A stretch of DNA of 64,000 nucleotides from NCBI RefSeq assembly GCF_000420145.1, contig NZ_ATUJ01000005.1, forward strand, positions 1 through 64,000. Reading direction: 5' to 3'. The position numbers were made by a program, and so were the translations under genes. The notes under the pieces are model-generated. The model did not search any database. It was not told the DNA's origin and saw nothing but the letters and a program-made list of their open reading frames with translations. Position 1 is the first letter of the stretch; each line of letters starts with the position of its first letter. Shown here in pieces: positions 25,973-36,464 of the stretch. Source of the stretch: Paracoccus zeaxanthinifaciens ATCC 21588. GTDB lineage: Bacteria; Pseudomonadota; Alphaproteobacteria; Rhodobacterales; Rhodobacteraceae.

Positions 25973-26680
25973 TCAGTCGTCGCCGCGCAGCCGGTCGCGG
26001 ATGGCCCATGCCATACCCGCGACCAGCAGCAGCGCCATCGCGTACCAGGTCAGCGCGTAGGACAGGTGCGAGTTGCGGAAGTCGATGATCGTCAGCCCGC
26101 CGCGCGGCCAGGCGTCGGGGGTGCCCTGCTGGTCGGCGTCGATGAAATATCCGGGCTGCGCGTCGATGCCCGTCGCCGCGTTCATGGCGGCGATATCGCG
26201 CGAGACCCACCGATCGCCCTCGGGGTCGTTCTTCTCCAGCAGGGTGCCGCCGGGTTCGGTGATGCGAAGCAGCCCCTCGATCCGCTGGCGGCCCTCGGGG
26301 CGGGTCCAGTCACCCGATGTGGGGACGAAGCCGCGATTGATCCAGACCGCCCCCTCGGGGCGATCCAGCGGCGTCATCAGCCAGAAGCCGGGACCGATCT
26401 CGGTCACGGCCTTGACCAGAAGCGAGCGGTCATGGCGGAAGCTGCCCGTCACCTCGACCCGCAGATAGGCGTCGTCGTCCTGGGTCACGGGCGGTTCGGG
26501 CGGGGCGACGGGATCGCCATGGGCGCGGGTCTCGACGGCCTCGATCAGGTCCAGCTTCCACGACAGGCGTCGCATCTGCCAGTTCCCAAGGCCGACCAGG
26601 GTCACGAAGACCACCCCCGCCAGCGCCAGCAGGACGATGTCCAGCCAGCGCCTGCGCCCATGTTCCCGCGCCTCGGTCAC
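25973..26680 (-). CDS. SURF1 family oxidase assembly protein
   Basis: A 235-residue inner-membrane protein with one helix at each end (about 13-31 LDIVLLALAGVVFVTLVGL and 206-226). The periplasmic domain between them has the family blocks FRHDRSLLV, FWLMTPLDRPEGAVWINRGFVP and YFIDADQ. SURF1 proteins aid heme insertion into heme-copper oxidases; Paracoccus species have separate ones for different oxidases. It starts at GTG 26680 in a GTGA overlap with cyoD and is the last gene of the oxidase operon, so it likely serves the quinol oxidase. Confidence 0.9.
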   Translation of the reverse strand: MTEAREHGRRRWLDIVLLALAGVVFVTLVGLGNWQMRRLSWKLDLIEAVETRAHGDPVAPPEPPVTQDDDAYLRVEVTGSFRHDRSLLVKAVTEIGPGFWLMTPLDRPEGAVWINRGFVPTSGDWTRPEGRQRIEGLLRITEPGGTLLEKNDPEGDRWVSRDIAAMNAATGIDAQPGYFIDADQQGTPDAWPRGGLTIIDFRNSHLSYALTWYAMALLLVAGMAWAIRDRLRGDD

Positions 26681-27033
26681 GGCAGGTTGCGAACCCGCTC
26701 GATCTGGTCGTGCGACGGCATCATGTTCTCGTTCAGGTGGAACATGACCCAGATCGACCCGGCCAGGACGATGACCAGCAGCGTGGCGGTGAAGACCAGC
26801 GACATGAACTGCCAGCCGTTCTCGGCGCGGAAGGTCACGTGCAGGAAGTAGTGGACATGCACCAGGATCTGGATCGCGCCCAGACCGAAGATGATGCCCA
26901 CGGCCCAGGGCAGCCCGACCTCGAACTCGCCGATGACCAGGCCGAAGGGGATCAGCGTCAGGATCACCGACAGGCCGAAGCCGATCAGGTAGGACTTGTA
27001 GGAGCCGTGCGCCTCGTTGTCATGCGCGCTCAT
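26677..27033 (-). CDS. cyoD: Quinol oxidase subunit IV (CyoD)
   Basis: A 118-residue membrane subunit with three helices and the family block GAIQILVHVHYFLHV. The ATG at 27033 overlaps the cyoC stop by 4 bp. It is needed for assembly of the bo3/ba3-type oxidase. Confidence 0.93.
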   Translation of the reverse strand: MSAHDNEAHGSYKSYLIGFGLSVILTLIPFGLVIGEFEVGLPWAVGIIFGLGAIQILVHVHYFLHVTFRAENGWQFMSLVFTATLLVIVLAGSIWVMFHLNENMMPSHDQIERVRNLP

Positions 27034-27701
27034 AGCAGCACCCCCGTGAGGTAGACGAAGGAAAAGACGCCGATCCAGATCAGGTCGAGGAAGTGCCAGA
27101 ACAGGCTGAGGCACATGATCCGGCGGCGGTTCTCGTGGGTCAGGCCGTGCATGCCGACCTGGGTCAGCAGGACGACCAGCCAGATGCAGCCCGCGGTGAC
27201 GTGCAGCCCGTGCGTGCCGACCAGGAAGTAGAAGGACGACAGGAACGCGCTGGCCATGGGCGTCGCGCCCAGGTGCCACAGGTGGCTGAACTCGTAGATT
27301 TCCAGCCCAAGGAACGCGAGGCCGAAGATGCCGGTGACGATCAGCCAGCGCACGAGGCCCTTCCGGTCGTCCTTCTGCATCGCGAGGACCGCGAAGCCGT
27401 AGGTGATGGACGAGAAGAGCAGCATGAAGGTCGAGACGAGGATCATCTCGATCTCGAACAGGTCGGCGGGGGACGGCCCCGCCGCATAGTTCTGCCCCAG
27501 CACGGCATGCACGGCGAACAGGATCCCGAAGATGAGGCAGTCGCTCATCAGGTAGATCCAGAAGCCCAGCATGGTGCCGGTATCGTGGCCGTGCTCTTCC
27601 TCGTCGTGCTCGGTCTCGAACACGTGGAACTGGAAGGGCTTGTCGTCGCCGGGTTCGGCTTCCTTCGCCATCCCGCCGGTCTTTTGCGCGATGCTGCTCA
27701 T
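27030..27701 (-). CDS. cyoC: Quinol oxidase subunit III (CyoC)
   Basis: A 223-residue membrane protein with five helices, as expected of the CyoC type rather than the seven-helix cytochrome c oxidase subunit. The hydrophilic, His/Glu-rich N-terminus (FHVFETEHDEEEHGHD) precedes GFWIYLMSDCLIFG. WHFLDLIWIGVFSFVYL ends the protein. The ATG at 27701 shares one base with the cyoB stop; a TTG one codon upstream is less likely. Confidence 0.94.
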   Translation of the reverse strand: MSSIAQKTGGMAKEAEPGDDKPFQFHVFETEHDEEEHGHDTGTMLGFWIYLMSDCLIFGILFAVHAVLGQNYAAGPSPADLFEIEMILVSTFMLLFSSITYGFAVLAMQKDDRKGLVRWLIVTGIFGLAFLGLEIYEFSHLWHLGATPMASAFLSSFYFLVGTHGLHVTAGCIWLVVLLTQVGMHGLTHENRRRIMCLSLFWHFLDLIWIGVFSFVYLTGVLL

Positions 27702-29734
27702 CAAGCCTGCTCCACCAGTTGGCGCGTGCGCGCCGCTTCGATTTCACCGACCTCGTCCGCCGGCACATAGTAGTCGCGGTCGTAGTTGAAGGTATGCGCG
27801 ATCCCCAGGCCCACCGAGGCCAGGAAGCCGAGCGCCGCCAACCACCAGATGTGCCACACCAGCGCGAAGCCCATCACCGTCATGAAGCCCGAGATGATGA
27901 TCCCCGAAGCCGTGTAGCGCGGCATGTGGATCGGCACGAAGCCTTCCAGAGGGCGCTTGTAGTCGTTGCGCTTCATGTGCTCGTAGGCGTCGATGTCATG
28001 CACCTGCGGGGTGAAGGCGAAGTTGTAGTAGGGCGGCGGCGACGAGGTCGACCATTCCAGCGTGCGCCCGTTCCAGGGATCGCCCGAGAAGTCGCGCAGG
28101 CGCGGCGTGTTGCGGTCGCGGATCGAGACATAGAGCTGCATGAAGAATGCGGCGATCCCGATGGCGATGCAGACCGCACCGATCGCTGCCGTCACGAAGT
28201 AGACGGCATAGGCGGTATCCTCGAACTGGCTGAGGCGGCGCGTGACGCCCATCAGGCCCAGGACGTAGAGCGGCATGAACGCCAGGTAGAAGCCGACGAT
28301 CCAGAACCAGAAGCTGACCTTGCCCCAGAACGGGTCCAGCTTGAAGCCGAAGGCCTTCGGGAACCAGTAGCCGATCCCCGCGAAGACGCCGAAGACCACG
28401 CCCCCGATGATCACGTTGTGGAAATGCGCGATCAGGAACAGCGAGTTGTGCAGCACGTAATCCGCGGGCGGAACGGCCAGCAGCACGCCCGTCATGCCGC
28501 CGATCACGAAGGTGATCATGAAGCCGACGGTCCACAGCATGGGCGGCTCGTACCGGATGCGGCCCTTGTACATGGTGAACAGCCAGTTGAAGAGCTTGGC
28601 CCCCGTCGGGATCGAGATGATCATCGTCGTGGTGCCGAAGAAGGCGTTCACGTTCGACCCCGCACCCATCGTGAAGAAGTGGTGCAGCCACACGATATAG
28701 CTGAGGACCATGATCACGCAGGTCGCGTAGACCATCGAGGTATAGCCGAACAGCCGCTTCGAGGAGAAGGTGCAGACCACCTCGGAGAAGATGCCGAAGA
28801 TGGGAAGGATCAGGATGTAGACCTCGGGGTGGCCCCAGATCCAGATCAGGTTCACGTACATCATCGGGTTGCCGCCGAGGTCGTTCGAGAAGAAGTTCGT
28901 CCCGATGTAGCGGTCGGCCGTCAGCAGCGCGAGCGTGGCGGTCAGCACGGGGAAAGACGCCACGATCAGCACGTTCGTGCACAGCGTCGTCCAGCAGAAG
29001 ATCGGCATCTTCATCCAGCCCATGCCCGGCGCGCGCATCTTGACCAGCGTCACCAGCAGGTTGATCCCGGACAATGTCGTCCCGATCCCCGCGATGTTCA
29101 GCGCCCAGAGATAGTAGTCCATCCCCACGCCGATGCTGTATTCCGGTCCCGACAGCGGCGGATAGGCCAGCCAGCCTGTCGTCGCGAATTCACCCACGAA
29201 CAGCGACACCATGATCAGCACCGCACCCGAGGCCGTCAGCCAGAAGCTGAAGTTGTTCAGGAACGGAAAGGCCACGTCGCGCGCGCCGATCTGCAGCGGC
29301 ATGACATAGTTCATGAAGCCCGTGACGAAGGGCATCGCCGCGAAGAAGATCATGATGACGCCATGCGCCGTGAAGACCTGGTCGTAATGGTGGGCGTTGA
29401 GGTATCCCTCGTATCCCATCGACGCCAGCGCCTGCTGCGACCGCATCATGATGGCGTCGGCAAAGCCGCGCACGAACATGATCAGGCCCAGCACCATGTA
29501 CATGATGCCGATCTTCTTGTGGTCGATCGAGATGAACCAGTTGCTCCAGAGATATCCCCAGAGCCGGAAATAGGTGAGCGCGCCCACGACCGCGCCGCCC
29601 AGAAGGACGGTGCCGACGAAGGCGGCAAGGATGACGGGCTCGTGGAACGGAAGGACGTCCCAGGTCAGCCGGCCGAATATCGGGTCGGTCACAAGGGCAC
29701 CGGCGGTGCCGTGAACTGTATCTGCGGTTGCCAT
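27701..29734 (-). CDS. cyoB: Quinol oxidase subunit I (CyoB), heme-copper catalytic core
   Basis: A 677-residue terminal-oxidase core with about 15 helices. Visible hallmarks are [17 protein letters not shown] (low-spin heme His), [12 protein letters not shown] (Cu-B His and the cross-linked His-Tyr) and [13 protein letters not shown] (Cu-B His pair). HNVIIGG and LIAHFHNV carry the heme ligands near the end. It reduces O2 with electrons from quinol and pumps protons. Paracoccus homologues are cytochrome ba3 (qox), others bo3 (cyo); sequence alone does not tell the heme. Confidence 0.96.
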   Translation of the reverse strand: MATADTVHGTAGALVTDPIFGRLTWDVLPFHEPVILAAFVGTVLLGGAVVGALTYFRLWGYLWSNWFISIDHKKIGIMYMVLGLIMFVRGFADAIMMRSQQALASMGYEGYLNAHHYDQVFTAHGVIMIFFAAMPFVTGFMNYVMPLQIGARDVAFPFLNNFSFWLTASGAVLIMVSLFVGEFATTGWLAYPPLSGPEYSIGVGMDYYLWALNIAGIGTTLSGINLLVTLVKMRAPGMGWMKMPIFCWTTLCTNVLIVASFPVLTATLALLTADRYIGTNFFSNDLGGNPMMYVNLIWIWGHPEVYILILPIFGIFSEVVCTFSSKRLFGYTSMVYATCVIMVLSYIVWLHHFFTMGAGSNVNAFFGTTTMIISIPTGAKLFNWLFTMYKGRIRYEPPMLWTVGFMITFVIGGMTGVLLAVPPADYVLHNSLFLIAHFHNVIIGGVVFGVFAGIGYWFPKAFGFKLDPFWGKVSFWFWIVGFYLAFMPLYVLGLMGVTRRLSQFEDTAYAVYFVTAAIGAVCIAIGIAAFFMQLYVSIRDRNTPRLRDFSGDPWNGRTLEWSTSSPPPYYNFAFTPQVHDIDAYEHMKRNDYKRPLEGFVPIHMPRYTASGIIISGFMTVMGFALVWHIWWLAALGFLASVGLGIAHTFNYDRDYYVPADEVGEIEAARTRQLVEQA

Positions 29735-29738
29735 TTTC

Positions 29739-30845
29739 TCAGTTCGCCTCGGTAGGTTCGGTCCGGGTCCCGATCACGGGGGCCTCGGCGGGCGTCGACT
29801 GCAGCGGCGCGTCCAGTGCGGCCAGGATGTCGGCCGCATGCGCGCTGTCGGTCGGACGCAGGATCTCGAACAGGGCCTCGGGGTTCTCGACCGAGCAGAT
29901 GCCGCGATAGGCCTCGCGGTTGTACAGCCCCTCAATGCCGCCGCCGCCAAGGGCGTCGACCATCATCATGTCGTTGACGCAGAGGTCGTCGTCGCTGACG
30001 CAGAGGTTGAGAATGCGGTCCCAGAGGTTCTCCTCGATGCCGTCGAAGGCGGTGACCGGGTGGTCGATCGAGGGTTTCTCCAGCTCGACGAAGGTGTCGC
30101 GGTCCAGCATCCCGCCTTCGCTGCGGACGTTTTCGACCCACTGGTCGAAGCCCGCCTGGTCGAAGCTGTGCAGGTCGAAATTCATGTGGTTGAAGCCGTT
30201 GCCGCTGTAGTTCGCCGAGAAGCCGCGGAAGGTGCCTTCCTCGTTCATCACGGCGTTCAGCTCGGTCTGCATGCCGGCCATCGCGTAGATCTGTCCGGCC
30301 ATCGCGGGCACGTAGAACGAGTTCATCACGGTGGTCGAGGTGATGCGCCATTCGACGGGACGGTCAGTGATGACGGCGGCCTCGTTGACCATCGCCACGC
30401 CCTGCTCGGGATAGATGAACAGCCATTTCCAGTCCATCGCGACGACCTCGACGACCAGCGGCTCGACATTCGGGTCGATCGCCTTGTCGGCCGAGATGCG
30501 CCCGAGCGGGTCATAGGGGTTCAGGCGGTGCGTCGCGACCCAGGTCAGGCCCGCAAGGCAGATGATGATCGCCAGCGGAACCATCCAGACCACGACCTCG
30601 AGGCTGATCGAGTGGTCCCATTCGGGTTCGTACTTCGCCTTCTTGTTCGAGGCGCGGTAATGCCATGCGAAGAACGCGGTCAGCGCCATCACGGGCAGAA
30701 TCACGATCAGCATGAGGATTGTGGAATAGACGATGAGATCGCCTTGTTGGGCGGCCACGTCCCCGGAAGGGTCGAGAACCACAAGATCGCAGGCCGAGAC
30801 GGTCGCGAGTGCAGGGAGGACTGCAAGTTTTTGCCAGACGCGCAT
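29739..30845 (-). CDS. cyoA: Quinol oxidase subunit II (CyoA), lipoprotein
   Basis: A 368-residue first gene of the operon. The signal peptide ends in lipobox VSAC ([10 protein letters not shown]), so it is a lipoprotein, as in E. coli. Two helices follow (about 43-65 and 85-105), then the periplasmic cupredoxin domain. The Cu-A Cys-x3-Cys of cytochrome c oxidases is absent ([11 protein letters not shown] stands there), proving quinol as the donor. The ATG at 30845 begins the signal; an in-frame start 54 bp upstream would add a hydrophilic tail. A cyoE heme farnesyl transferase is not in the window. Confidence 0.94.
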   Translation of the reverse strand: MRVWQKLAVLPALATVSACDLVVLDPSGDVAAQQGDLIVYSTILMLIVILPVMALTAFFAWHYRASNKKAKYEPEWDHSISLEVVVWMVPLAIIICLAGLTWVATHRLNPYDPLGRISADKAIDPNVEPLVVEVVAMDWKWLFIYPEQGVAMVNEAAVITDRPVEWRITSTTVMNSFYVPAMAGQIYAMAGMQTELNAVMNEEGTFRGFSANYSGNGFNHMNFDLHSFDQAGFDQWVENVRSEGGMLDRDTFVELEKPSIDHPVTAFDGIEENLWDRILNLCVSDDDLCVNDMMMVDALGGGGIEGLYNREAYRGICSVENPEALFEILRPTDSAHAADILAALDAPLQSTPAEAPVIGTRTEPTEAN

Positions 30846-31037
30846 GGGGTTACTCACCAGCCTTTGGGTGTCGTCTTTCGTTAAGGACAGGACCGTCATA
30901 TAGAACGCCCTGCCCGCGCGGGCACCGTGTAACTCTGCCGCATCCCGTGATACAAGTCGCCGATCTACAAATGGCAGTGTCTTCGACGCATGGCGTTACC
31001 ACAACCTTCTACATGAACAGTGACAGGCAGCCCCTTC

Positions 31038-32297
31038 ATGACCAGCACTGACGCACATCACAGCGAACACGCCACGATCGACGAGGTGGTCACCACCGTC
31101 ATCATGGCGCGCGTCACCGATTTCTTCGGCTTCTTCGTATATGCCATCGCCTCGGCGCTGGTTTTCCCGGAACTGTTCTTCCCGAACCAAGACCCGGTCA
31201 CCGGAACCCTGCTGAGTTTCGCAATCTTTTCATTGGCTTTCATCGCCCGCCCCATCGCAAGCGTGCTGGGCCGCGAGGCGCAGAAGGTGATCGGCCGCAA
31301 GGGCAAGGTGATGGCCGCGCTGATGCTTCTGGGCGTCTCGACCGTGGCGATCGGCCTGCTGCCGGGCCATGACAGCATCGGCGTGATGGCGCCGATCCTG
31401 CTGGCGGTCTTCCGCTTCGTGCAGGGCCTGGGCCTTGGCGGGGCATGGGACGGGCTGACGCTTCAGCTTCAAAATGCCGCACCCGAGGGGCGCAAGGGCG
31501 TCTACGGCATGGTGCCGCAGCTTGGCGGACCCATCGGATTCTGCGTCGCGGCATCGATCTTCTTCGTGCTGACGGGCTTCCTGACCCACGAGGAATTCCT
31601 GCGCTATGGCTGGCGTTTCGCCTTCTTCGCGGTCATCGCGGTGAACGTCGTGTCGCTGTTCGCGCGCCTGCGCCTGCTGGAAACCGACTTCGGCAATGAC
31701 GAGCGCCTGATGCAGTCCGCCCCCTATGGCGATCTGATCCGCAACCACTGGCGCCCGATCGTGCTGTCGACCTTCCTGCCGCTGGCCAGCTATGCGCTGT
31801 TCCACATGGTGACGGTCTTCCCGCTGGCCTACGCCAAGCTCTATTCGGACCACGAGATCGCGACGATCCTGCTGTGGGAACTGCTGGGCGGTTCGCTGGC
31901 GATCGTGTCGGTCATGGCCTCGGGGCCGCTGGCCGACCGCTTCGGTCGCCGCACCCTGCTGGGTGTCACGACCGCGCTGATTCCCCTGCTGTGCCTGACC
32001 ATCGGCACGCTGGACACGGCGCCGGGCGTCTTCATCGTGACGGGCATGGTCCTGCTGGGGCTGGCCTATGGCCAGGCAAGCGCGATCGTTCCGAACCGCT
32101 ATCCGACGCAGTTCCGCTATTCGGGTTCGGCGCTGTCGACGAACTTCTCGTGGCTGTTCGGCGCGGCCTTCGCGCCGCTGGTCGGGCTGTCGCTGACCTC
32201 GGCATTCGGGCTGTGGTCCGCCGCGCTGTACCTGCTGTCGGGCGCGATCGTGACCTGCGCCGCGCTGTACTTCCTGCGAATCACCGAACACCGCTGA
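31038..32297 (+). CDS. MFS transporter, metabolite:H+ symporter (MHS) type
   Basis: A 419-residue inner-membrane carrier with about 12 helices. DFFGFFVYAIASALVFPELFFP is the typical MHS first helix (ProP/ShiA/KgtP-like). GREAQKVIGRKGKV stands at the loop 2-3 signature, and DRFGRRTLL at the second-half repeat. These carriers take up organic acids, betaines or shikimate; the substrate cannot be deduced. The ATG at 31038 has no clear ribosome site. It diverges from cyoA and is followed by a strong hairpin at 32311. Confidence 0.88.
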   Translation: MTSTDAHHSEHATIDEVVTTVIMARVTDFFGFFVYAIASALVFPELFFPNQDPVTGTLLSFAIFSLAFIARPIASVLGREAQKVIGRKGKVMAALMLLGVSTVAIGLLPGHDSIGVMAPILLAVFRFVQGLGLGGAWDGLTLQLQNAAPEGRKGVYGMVPQLGGPIGFCVAASIFFVLTGFLTHEEFLRYGWRFAFFAVIAVNVVSLFARLRLLETDFGNDERLMQSAPYGDLIRNHWRPIVLSTFLPLASYALFHMVTVFPLAYAKLYSDHEIATILLWELLGGSLAIVSVMASGPLADRFGRRTLLGVTTALIPLLCLTIGTLDTAPGVFIVTGMVLLGLAYGQASAIVPNRYPTQFRYSGSALSTNFSWLFGAAFAPLVGLSLTSAFGLWSAALYLLSGAIVTCAALYFLRITEHR

Positions 32298-32310
32298 TCG
32301 CCCGAAACGC

Positions 32311-32338
32311 CTCTGCCCGCCCCGTTCGGCGGGCAGAG
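32311..32338. terminator. Hairpin terminator between convergent genes
   Basis: A perfect 11-bp stem (CTCTGCCCGCC/GGCGGGCAGAG) with a 6-base loop lies 13 bp after the MFS stop and before the convergent CoA-transferase stop. The T run is absent, so termination may be bidirectional but inefficient. Confidence 0.65.
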
Positions 32339-32373
32339 AGCCCCCTCTGCGGCGATCTGCCGCAGGCCTTCCC

Positions 32374-33540
32374 CTAGCCCGAGAACCCCCAGTTTCCCGA
32401 TCCCAGCACCGGCGCGGCCCGGTCGCTGATCGAATCACTGCGCGAGAATCGCACCGGGCTGCGCAGCCCCGCGATCCCCTCGGGGGTGATGCGCAGCCCG
32501 CGCGCACGGATCTGCGGATCGTCCAGCGCCTCGGCCACGGAATTGATCGGGCCGCCCGGAACGCCAACGGCGGTCAGCGCGTCGATCAGGCCGGATTTCG
32601 CCCAAGCCCGCGTCGCCTCGGACATCGCGGCGATCAGCGCCTCGCGATTTGCCACCCGGCCCGCGTTTTCCCGGAAACGCGGATCCTGCGCGCAATCCAG
32701 GCCTAGGACGTCGCACAGCGCGGCGAACTGGCGGTCGTTGCCGCAGGCGATGATCAGGTGGCCATCCGCTGCCGGAAACACCTGGTAGGGGACGATGTTG
32801 GGATGCGCATTGCCCAGCCGGCTGGGAGTGCTGCCCCCCAGAAGAAAGTTCGCGGCCTGGTTCGCCAGCACCGCGGTGCCGCAATCCATCAGCGACAGGT
32901 CCACCTGCTGGCCGCGCCCCGACGCGGCCCTTTCGGCCAGCGCGGCCTGAATGCCGATCACGCCGTAAAGCCCGGTGAAGATGTCGATCCAGGCGACGCC
33001 GACCTTCTGCGGTTCGCCCTGCGGATCGCCCGTCAGGTCCATGATCCCCGTCATGCCCTGGATCATGAAATCATAGCCCGGCTGCCGGGCGCGCGGTCCG
33101 TCCTGCCCGAAGCCCGTGACCGAGGCATAGACCAGCCCCGGATTCTCCGCCGACAGGCTGTCGTAATCCAGCCCGAAGCGGGCAAGCTGGCCGGGGCGGA
33201 AATTCTCGATCACGACATCGGCCTCGGCGATCAGCGCCTTCAGCCGCGCCAGATCGTCAGGGTCGCCGAAATCGCAGGTGACGCTGGACTTGCCGCGATT
33301 GGCGCAGTGGAAATAGGCCGCGACCCGTTCGGTACCGCCATCCGGCAGGGGCCGTTCGATGAAGGGCGGCCCCCAACGTCGCGTGTCGTCGCCTCCGGGC
33401 GATTCGACCTTGATCACCTCGGCGCCCAGATCGGCCAGCGTCTGCCCGATCCAGGGGCCGGCAAGGATGCGCGCCAGTTCGACGACGCGCAGCCCCTTCA
33501 GCGGGCGATCAGCCAAAGGCCTGGATCCCGGTCTGCGCAC
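32374..33540 (-). CDS. CaiB/BaiF family (class III) CoA-transferase
   Basis: A 388-residue enzyme that moves CoA between carboxylic acids. It has [44 protein letters not shown], and the catalytic Asp region [11 protein letters not shown]. It follows glutaryl-CoA dehydrogenase and overlaps it, suggesting it activates glutarate (or a related C5 dicarboxylate) to its CoA ester, as the human SUGCT partner does; inferred. The start is GTG at 33540 (32-bp overlap) or TTG at 33516 (8-bp overlap). Confidence 0.9.
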   Translation of the reverse strand: MRRPGSRPLADRPLKGLRVVELARILAGPWIGQTLADLGAEVIKVESPGGDDTRRWGPPFIERPLPDGGTERVAAYFHCANRGKSSVTCDFGDPDDLARLKALIAEADVVIENFRPGQLARFGLDYDSLSAENPGLVYASVTGFGQDGPRARQPGYDFMIQGMTGIMDLTGDPQGEPQKVGVAWIDIFTGLYGVIGIQAALAERAASGRGQQVDLSLMDCGTAVLANQAANFLLGGSTPSRLGNAHPNIVPYQVFPAADGHLIIACGNDRQFAALCDVLGLDCAQDPRFRENAGRVANREALIAAMSEATRAWAKSGLIDALTAVGVPGGPINSVAEALDDPQIRARGLRITPEGIAGLRSPVRFSRSDSISDRAAPVLGSGNWGFSG

Positions 33541-34732
33541 GTCCCAGGATCAGCGCATGGACGTCATGCGTGCCCTCGTAGGTGTTCACCGTCTCCAGGT
33601 TCTGGGCGTGGCGCATGACGTGATATTCGACCTGGATGCCGTTGCCGCCATGCATGTCGCGGGCCTGACGGGCGATATCCAGCGCCTTGCCGCAATTGTT
33701 GCGCTTCATGATGCTGATCATCTCGGGGGCGAAGCGGCCCTCGTCCATCAGGCGACCGACGCGCAGGCTGCCCTGCAGGCCAAGCGCGATCTCGGTCTGC
33801 ATGTCGGCCAGCTTCTTCTGGTACAGCTGCGTCGCGGCCAGGGGCCGGTTGAACTGCTTGCGGTCCATCCCGTATCGGTGGGCGCGATACCAGCAATCCT
33901 CGGCCGCACCCATGACACCCCAGCTGATGCCGTAACGCGCACGGTTGAGACAGCCGAACGGCCCGCCCATGCCCTGCACATTGGGCAGGATCGCATCCTC
34001 GGGGACCTCGACATCGTCCATCACGATCTCTCCGGTGATCGAGGCGCGCAGGCTCAGCTTGCCGCCGATCTTGGGCGCGGACAGCCCCTTCATGCCCTTT
34101 TCCAGAATGAAGCCGCGGACCTTGCCGCCATGGGCCTCGGACTTGGCCCAGACCACGAAGACATCCGCGATAGGGCTGTTCGAGATCCACATCTTCGACC
34201 CCGACAGGACATAGCCGCCATCGGTCTTGCGGGCGCGGGTTTTCATGCCGCCGGGGTCCGACCCGGCATCGGGCTCGGTCAGGCCGAAGCAGCCGATCCA
34301 TTCGCCCGATGCAAGCTTCGGCAGGTATTTCCGGCGTTGCTCCTCGGAGCCGTAGGCATGGATCGGGAACATCACCAGGCTGGACTGCACCGACATCATG
34401 CTGCGATAGCCGCTGTCGATGCGCTCGACCTCGCGCGCGACCAGGCCATAGGCGACATAGGACGCGCCGACCCCGCCATATTCCTCGGGGATGGTGACGC
34501 CCAGAAGGCCCGCCTCGCCCATGGCGCGGAAGATCGCGGGATCGGTATGTTCGTCCAGATAGGCTTCTTCGATCCCCGGCAGCAGCCGGTCGGCCGCGAA
34601 GGCCTGCGCCGAGTCGCGGATCATGCGCTCGTCCTCGGTCAGCTGATCGTCCAGCAGGAACGGATCCTGCCACACGAAACCGCCGCCCTTGTGGTCGACC
34701 GCCGGTGCGGGTTTTTCGTCACGGTCCAGCAT
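33509..34732 (-). CDS. gcdH: Glutaryl-CoA dehydrogenase
   Basis: A 407-residue acyl-CoA dehydrogenase that turns glutaryl-CoA into crotonyl-CoA and CO2 in lysine/tryptophan/benzoate breakdown. Signatures: [56 protein letters not shown], and the catalytic glutamate in [33 protein letters not shown] is typical of GcdH rather than other dehydrogenases. The ATG at 34732 follows a 100-bp gap shared with a divergent LysR regulator, its likely controller. Confidence 0.94.
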   Translation of the reverse strand: MLDRDEKPAPAVDHKGGGFVWQDPFLLDDQLTEDERMIRDSAQAFAADRLLPGIEEAYLDEHTDPAIFRAMGEAGLLGVTIPEEYGGVGASYVAYGLVAREVERIDSGYRSMMSVQSSLVMFPIHAYGSEEQRRKYLPKLASGEWIGCFGLTEPDAGSDPGGMKTRARKTDGGYVLSGSKMWISNSPIADVFVVWAKSEAHGGKVRGFILEKGMKGLSAPKIGGKLSLRASITGEIVMDDVEVPEDAILPNVQGMGGPFGCLNRARYGISWGVMGAAEDCWYRAHRYGMDRKQFNRPLAATQLYQKKLADMQTEIALGLQGSLRVGRLMDEGRFAPEMISIMKRNNCGKALDIARQARDMHGGNGIQVEYHVMRHAQNLETVNTYEGTHDVHALILGRAQTGIQAFG

Positions 34733-34811
34733 GGGAACCCCCCTTTGAATCTGTCGGCGCCACCATACCGCGGGCGATGCCTGTCATGAAAACGATCTTT
34801 TCGCATCTTTC

Positions 34812-34832
34812 CATGCATCCTATACATGCATC
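34812..34832 (+). promoter_or_regulatory. Repeated CATGCATC box and -10-like element at the lysR start
   Basis: Two copies of CATGCATC (34812-34819 and 34825-34832) are spaced 13 bp apart directly before the lysR ATG, each holding a palindromic ATGCAT. TATACA at 34821-34826 looks like a -10 box whose start site would fall near the ATG. No Shine-Dalgarno is present, so a leaderless, autoregulated transcript is possible. Confidence 0.45.
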
Positions 34833-35726
34833 ATGCGCCAGAGACATTTCCTGCCCTCGTTGTCCCAGCTGATCGCCTTCGAGGCGGTGATGCGCCACCA
34901 GTCCGTGACCGCCGCCGCGGACGAGCTGCACCTGACCCAGAGCACTGTCAGCCGCCTGATCCGCGCGTTGGAGGACCGCATCGGCAAGCCGCTGTTCCTG
35001 CGCCAGAACCGCAGCCTGATCCCCCTGCCCGAGGCCCGCGCCTATCAGAACGACATCTCGCGGGGGCTGGACATCATCCAGCGGGCCAGCATGTCGATGA
35101 TGGCCAATCCGGGCGGGGGCACGCTGTCGCTGTCGGTGCTGCCGACGCTGGCGACGCGCTGGCTGGCGCCGCATCTGGGGCGTTTCCTGGGCGACAATCC
35201 GGGCATCGCGATCAACCTGTCCACGCAGATCCGCCGCTTCAGCTTCCGCGCCGAGACGCATGACGCGGCCATTTACTTCGGACAGCAGGATTGGCCGGAC
35301 GTCCGGCATCTGAAGCTGTTCGACGAAAGGCTGACGGCCTGCGCGGCGCCCGATTTCCTGGCCCGCAATCCCGTCCGCGACGTGGCCGACATGGCCGTCC
35401 TGCCGCGCCTGCAGCTGGAGACGCGGACGATGGGCTGGGCGGACTGGTTCGCCGCGCACGGCACCCAGCCGCCGGGGGCTGCGGGCATGGTGATGGACCA
35501 GTTCTCGACCATGATCCAGGCCGCGATCTCGGGGCTGGGGGTGGCGCTGCTGCCCCATTATCTTGCGCGCGTCGAGATCGCCGAGGGCCGCCTTGCGCCT
35601 GTGCTGGACCAGAACGTGCCGGCCAGCGGGGCCTATTGGCTGGTCTGGCCCGCATCCAAGGACGCGCATCCGCCGCTGATCCGGTTCCGCGACTGGCTGG
35701 CACAGCTGGTGGACGACACGCATTGA
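34833..35726 (+). CDS. LysR-family regulator of the glutaryl-CoA genes
   Basis: A 297-residue transcription factor. The N-terminal winged HTH reads SLSQLIAFEAVMRHQSVTAAADELHLTQSTVSRLIRALEDRIGKPLF. A linker helix and a two-lobed effector domain follow (LSVLPTLATRWLAPHLGRFL, ISGLGVALLPHYLARVEIAEGRL), close to the GcvA type. Divergent placement from gcdH is the classic arrangement for a LysR activator and its target. The ligand may be glutarate or glutaryl-CoA; that is inference. Confidence 0.92.
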   Translation: MRQRHFLPSLSQLIAFEAVMRHQSVTAAADELHLTQSTVSRLIRALEDRIGKPLFLRQNRSLIPLPEARAYQNDISRGLDIIQRASMSMMANPGGGTLSLSVLPTLATRWLAPHLGRFLGDNPGIAINLSTQIRRFSFRAETHDAAIYFGQQDWPDVRHLKLFDERLTACAAPDFLARNPVRDVADMAVLPRLQLETRTMGWADWFAAHGTQPPGAAGMVMDQFSTMIQAAISGLGVALLPHYLARVEIAEGRLAPVLDQNVPASGAYWLVWPASKDAHPPLIRFRDWLAQLVDDTH

Positions 35727-35730
35727 AAAA

Positions 35731-35753
35731 GGGCCGGACGCAATGTCCGGCCC
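35731..35753. terminator. Bidirectional hairpin terminator
   Basis: A perfect 9-bp stem GGGCCGGAC/GTCCGGCCC with a 5-base loop, preceded by AAAAA on the plus strand. It gives a U run on minus-strand transcripts, so it best terminates the small acidic-protein gene, and also lies 4 bp behind lysR. Confidence 0.8.
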
Positions 35754-35781
35754 TTCCACTCCGCGCGTGAGGGTCGCGGGA

Positions 35782-36126
35782 TCAGTTCAGGTCTTCGCCT
35801 TCGCTCATGCCCGAGGTCTCGGCTCCACCGTCCTCTTCCAGACCGGTATCGCCTTCGACTTCGGCAGCGGCTTCGGCCGGGATCGTGTCGGCGACAGCGT
35901 CGTATTCGTCACCGTCGGTCGAGGCGGTCTCGGCGTCGGTCGGGATGATCTCGTCGCCGCTCAGATCGGTCGAGCTGGGCGTCTCGGTGGGCGGCTCGTC
36001 GCCGTCGGTGGATGCGCCGACCTGGACCTGGTCGTCCATGGCGGTGGCGGGTTCGGTCTGTGCGAAGCTGGCGGTGCCGGCCATCAGCAGTGCGGTCGTC
36101 AGGGCGGTCATCGTCTTGGTCATCAT
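35782..36126 (-). CDS. Small secreted acidic low-complexity protein
   Basis: A 114-residue protein with a clear Sec signal (MMTKTMTALTTALLMAGTASFAQ, cleavage after SFA). The mature part of about 90 residues is nearly all Asp, Glu, Ser, Thr, Gly, Ala and Pro, with almost no basic residues. It looks disordered, and TDGDE is repeated. AGGAG lies about eight bases before the ATG. I do not recognise a family. A periplasmic cation buffer or envelope spacer is possible, but no function can be claimed. It is monocistronic with its own terminator at 35731-35753. Confidence 0.75.
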   Translation of the reverse strand: MMTKTMTALTTALLMAGTASFAQTEPATAMDDQVQVGASTDGDEPPTETPSSTDLSGDEIIPTDAETASTDGDEYDAVADTIPAEAAAEVEGDTGLEEDGGAETSGMSEGEDLN

Positions 36127-36464
36127 GACGTGTTCTCCTGTTTTCAAAGACGCGGCCCGTTTCGTTGCCGCGATTGTCCAGCCAACAACGCCAAATCGAC
36201 GGAAGTTCGATCACGCCGCCGTGATATTCCACAAGCCACTGTTATCAAAAGCGGATTAAATATCGCAATCGGAATGGAACCCTGCTCCGCCCTTCTCACA
36301 AGGGCGTTCAAGGCAGGAACCTGCCGGAACCGGCGGGCCCTTGGCGACCCTTCAGGCGGGGTTTTGCCATGCACGCTTCCGTTACGGGCAATTCCCGGAA
36401 ATGGCCCCTAGCTTCCATCCAGACGCGCAAACGACAGCGCGCATGACGGAAAAGGAGTAATCGC
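36127..36464. other. Intergenic region between two small exported-protein genes
   Basis: 338 bp between divergently transcribed genes. The centre (36225-36265) is AT-richer and could carry promoters in both directions. The bases before 36465 hold a good ribosome site (AAGGAG). GGAACCTGCCGGAACCGG near 36320 has a short dyad. I see no tRNA, small open frame with a ribosome site, or convincing small RNA. Confidence 0.4.

Noticed and set aside
29739..30845. Cytochrome c oxidase (CuA) subunit II
   Set aside because: The Cys-x3-Cys copper site is missing and a lipobox is present, which marks a quinol oxidase.
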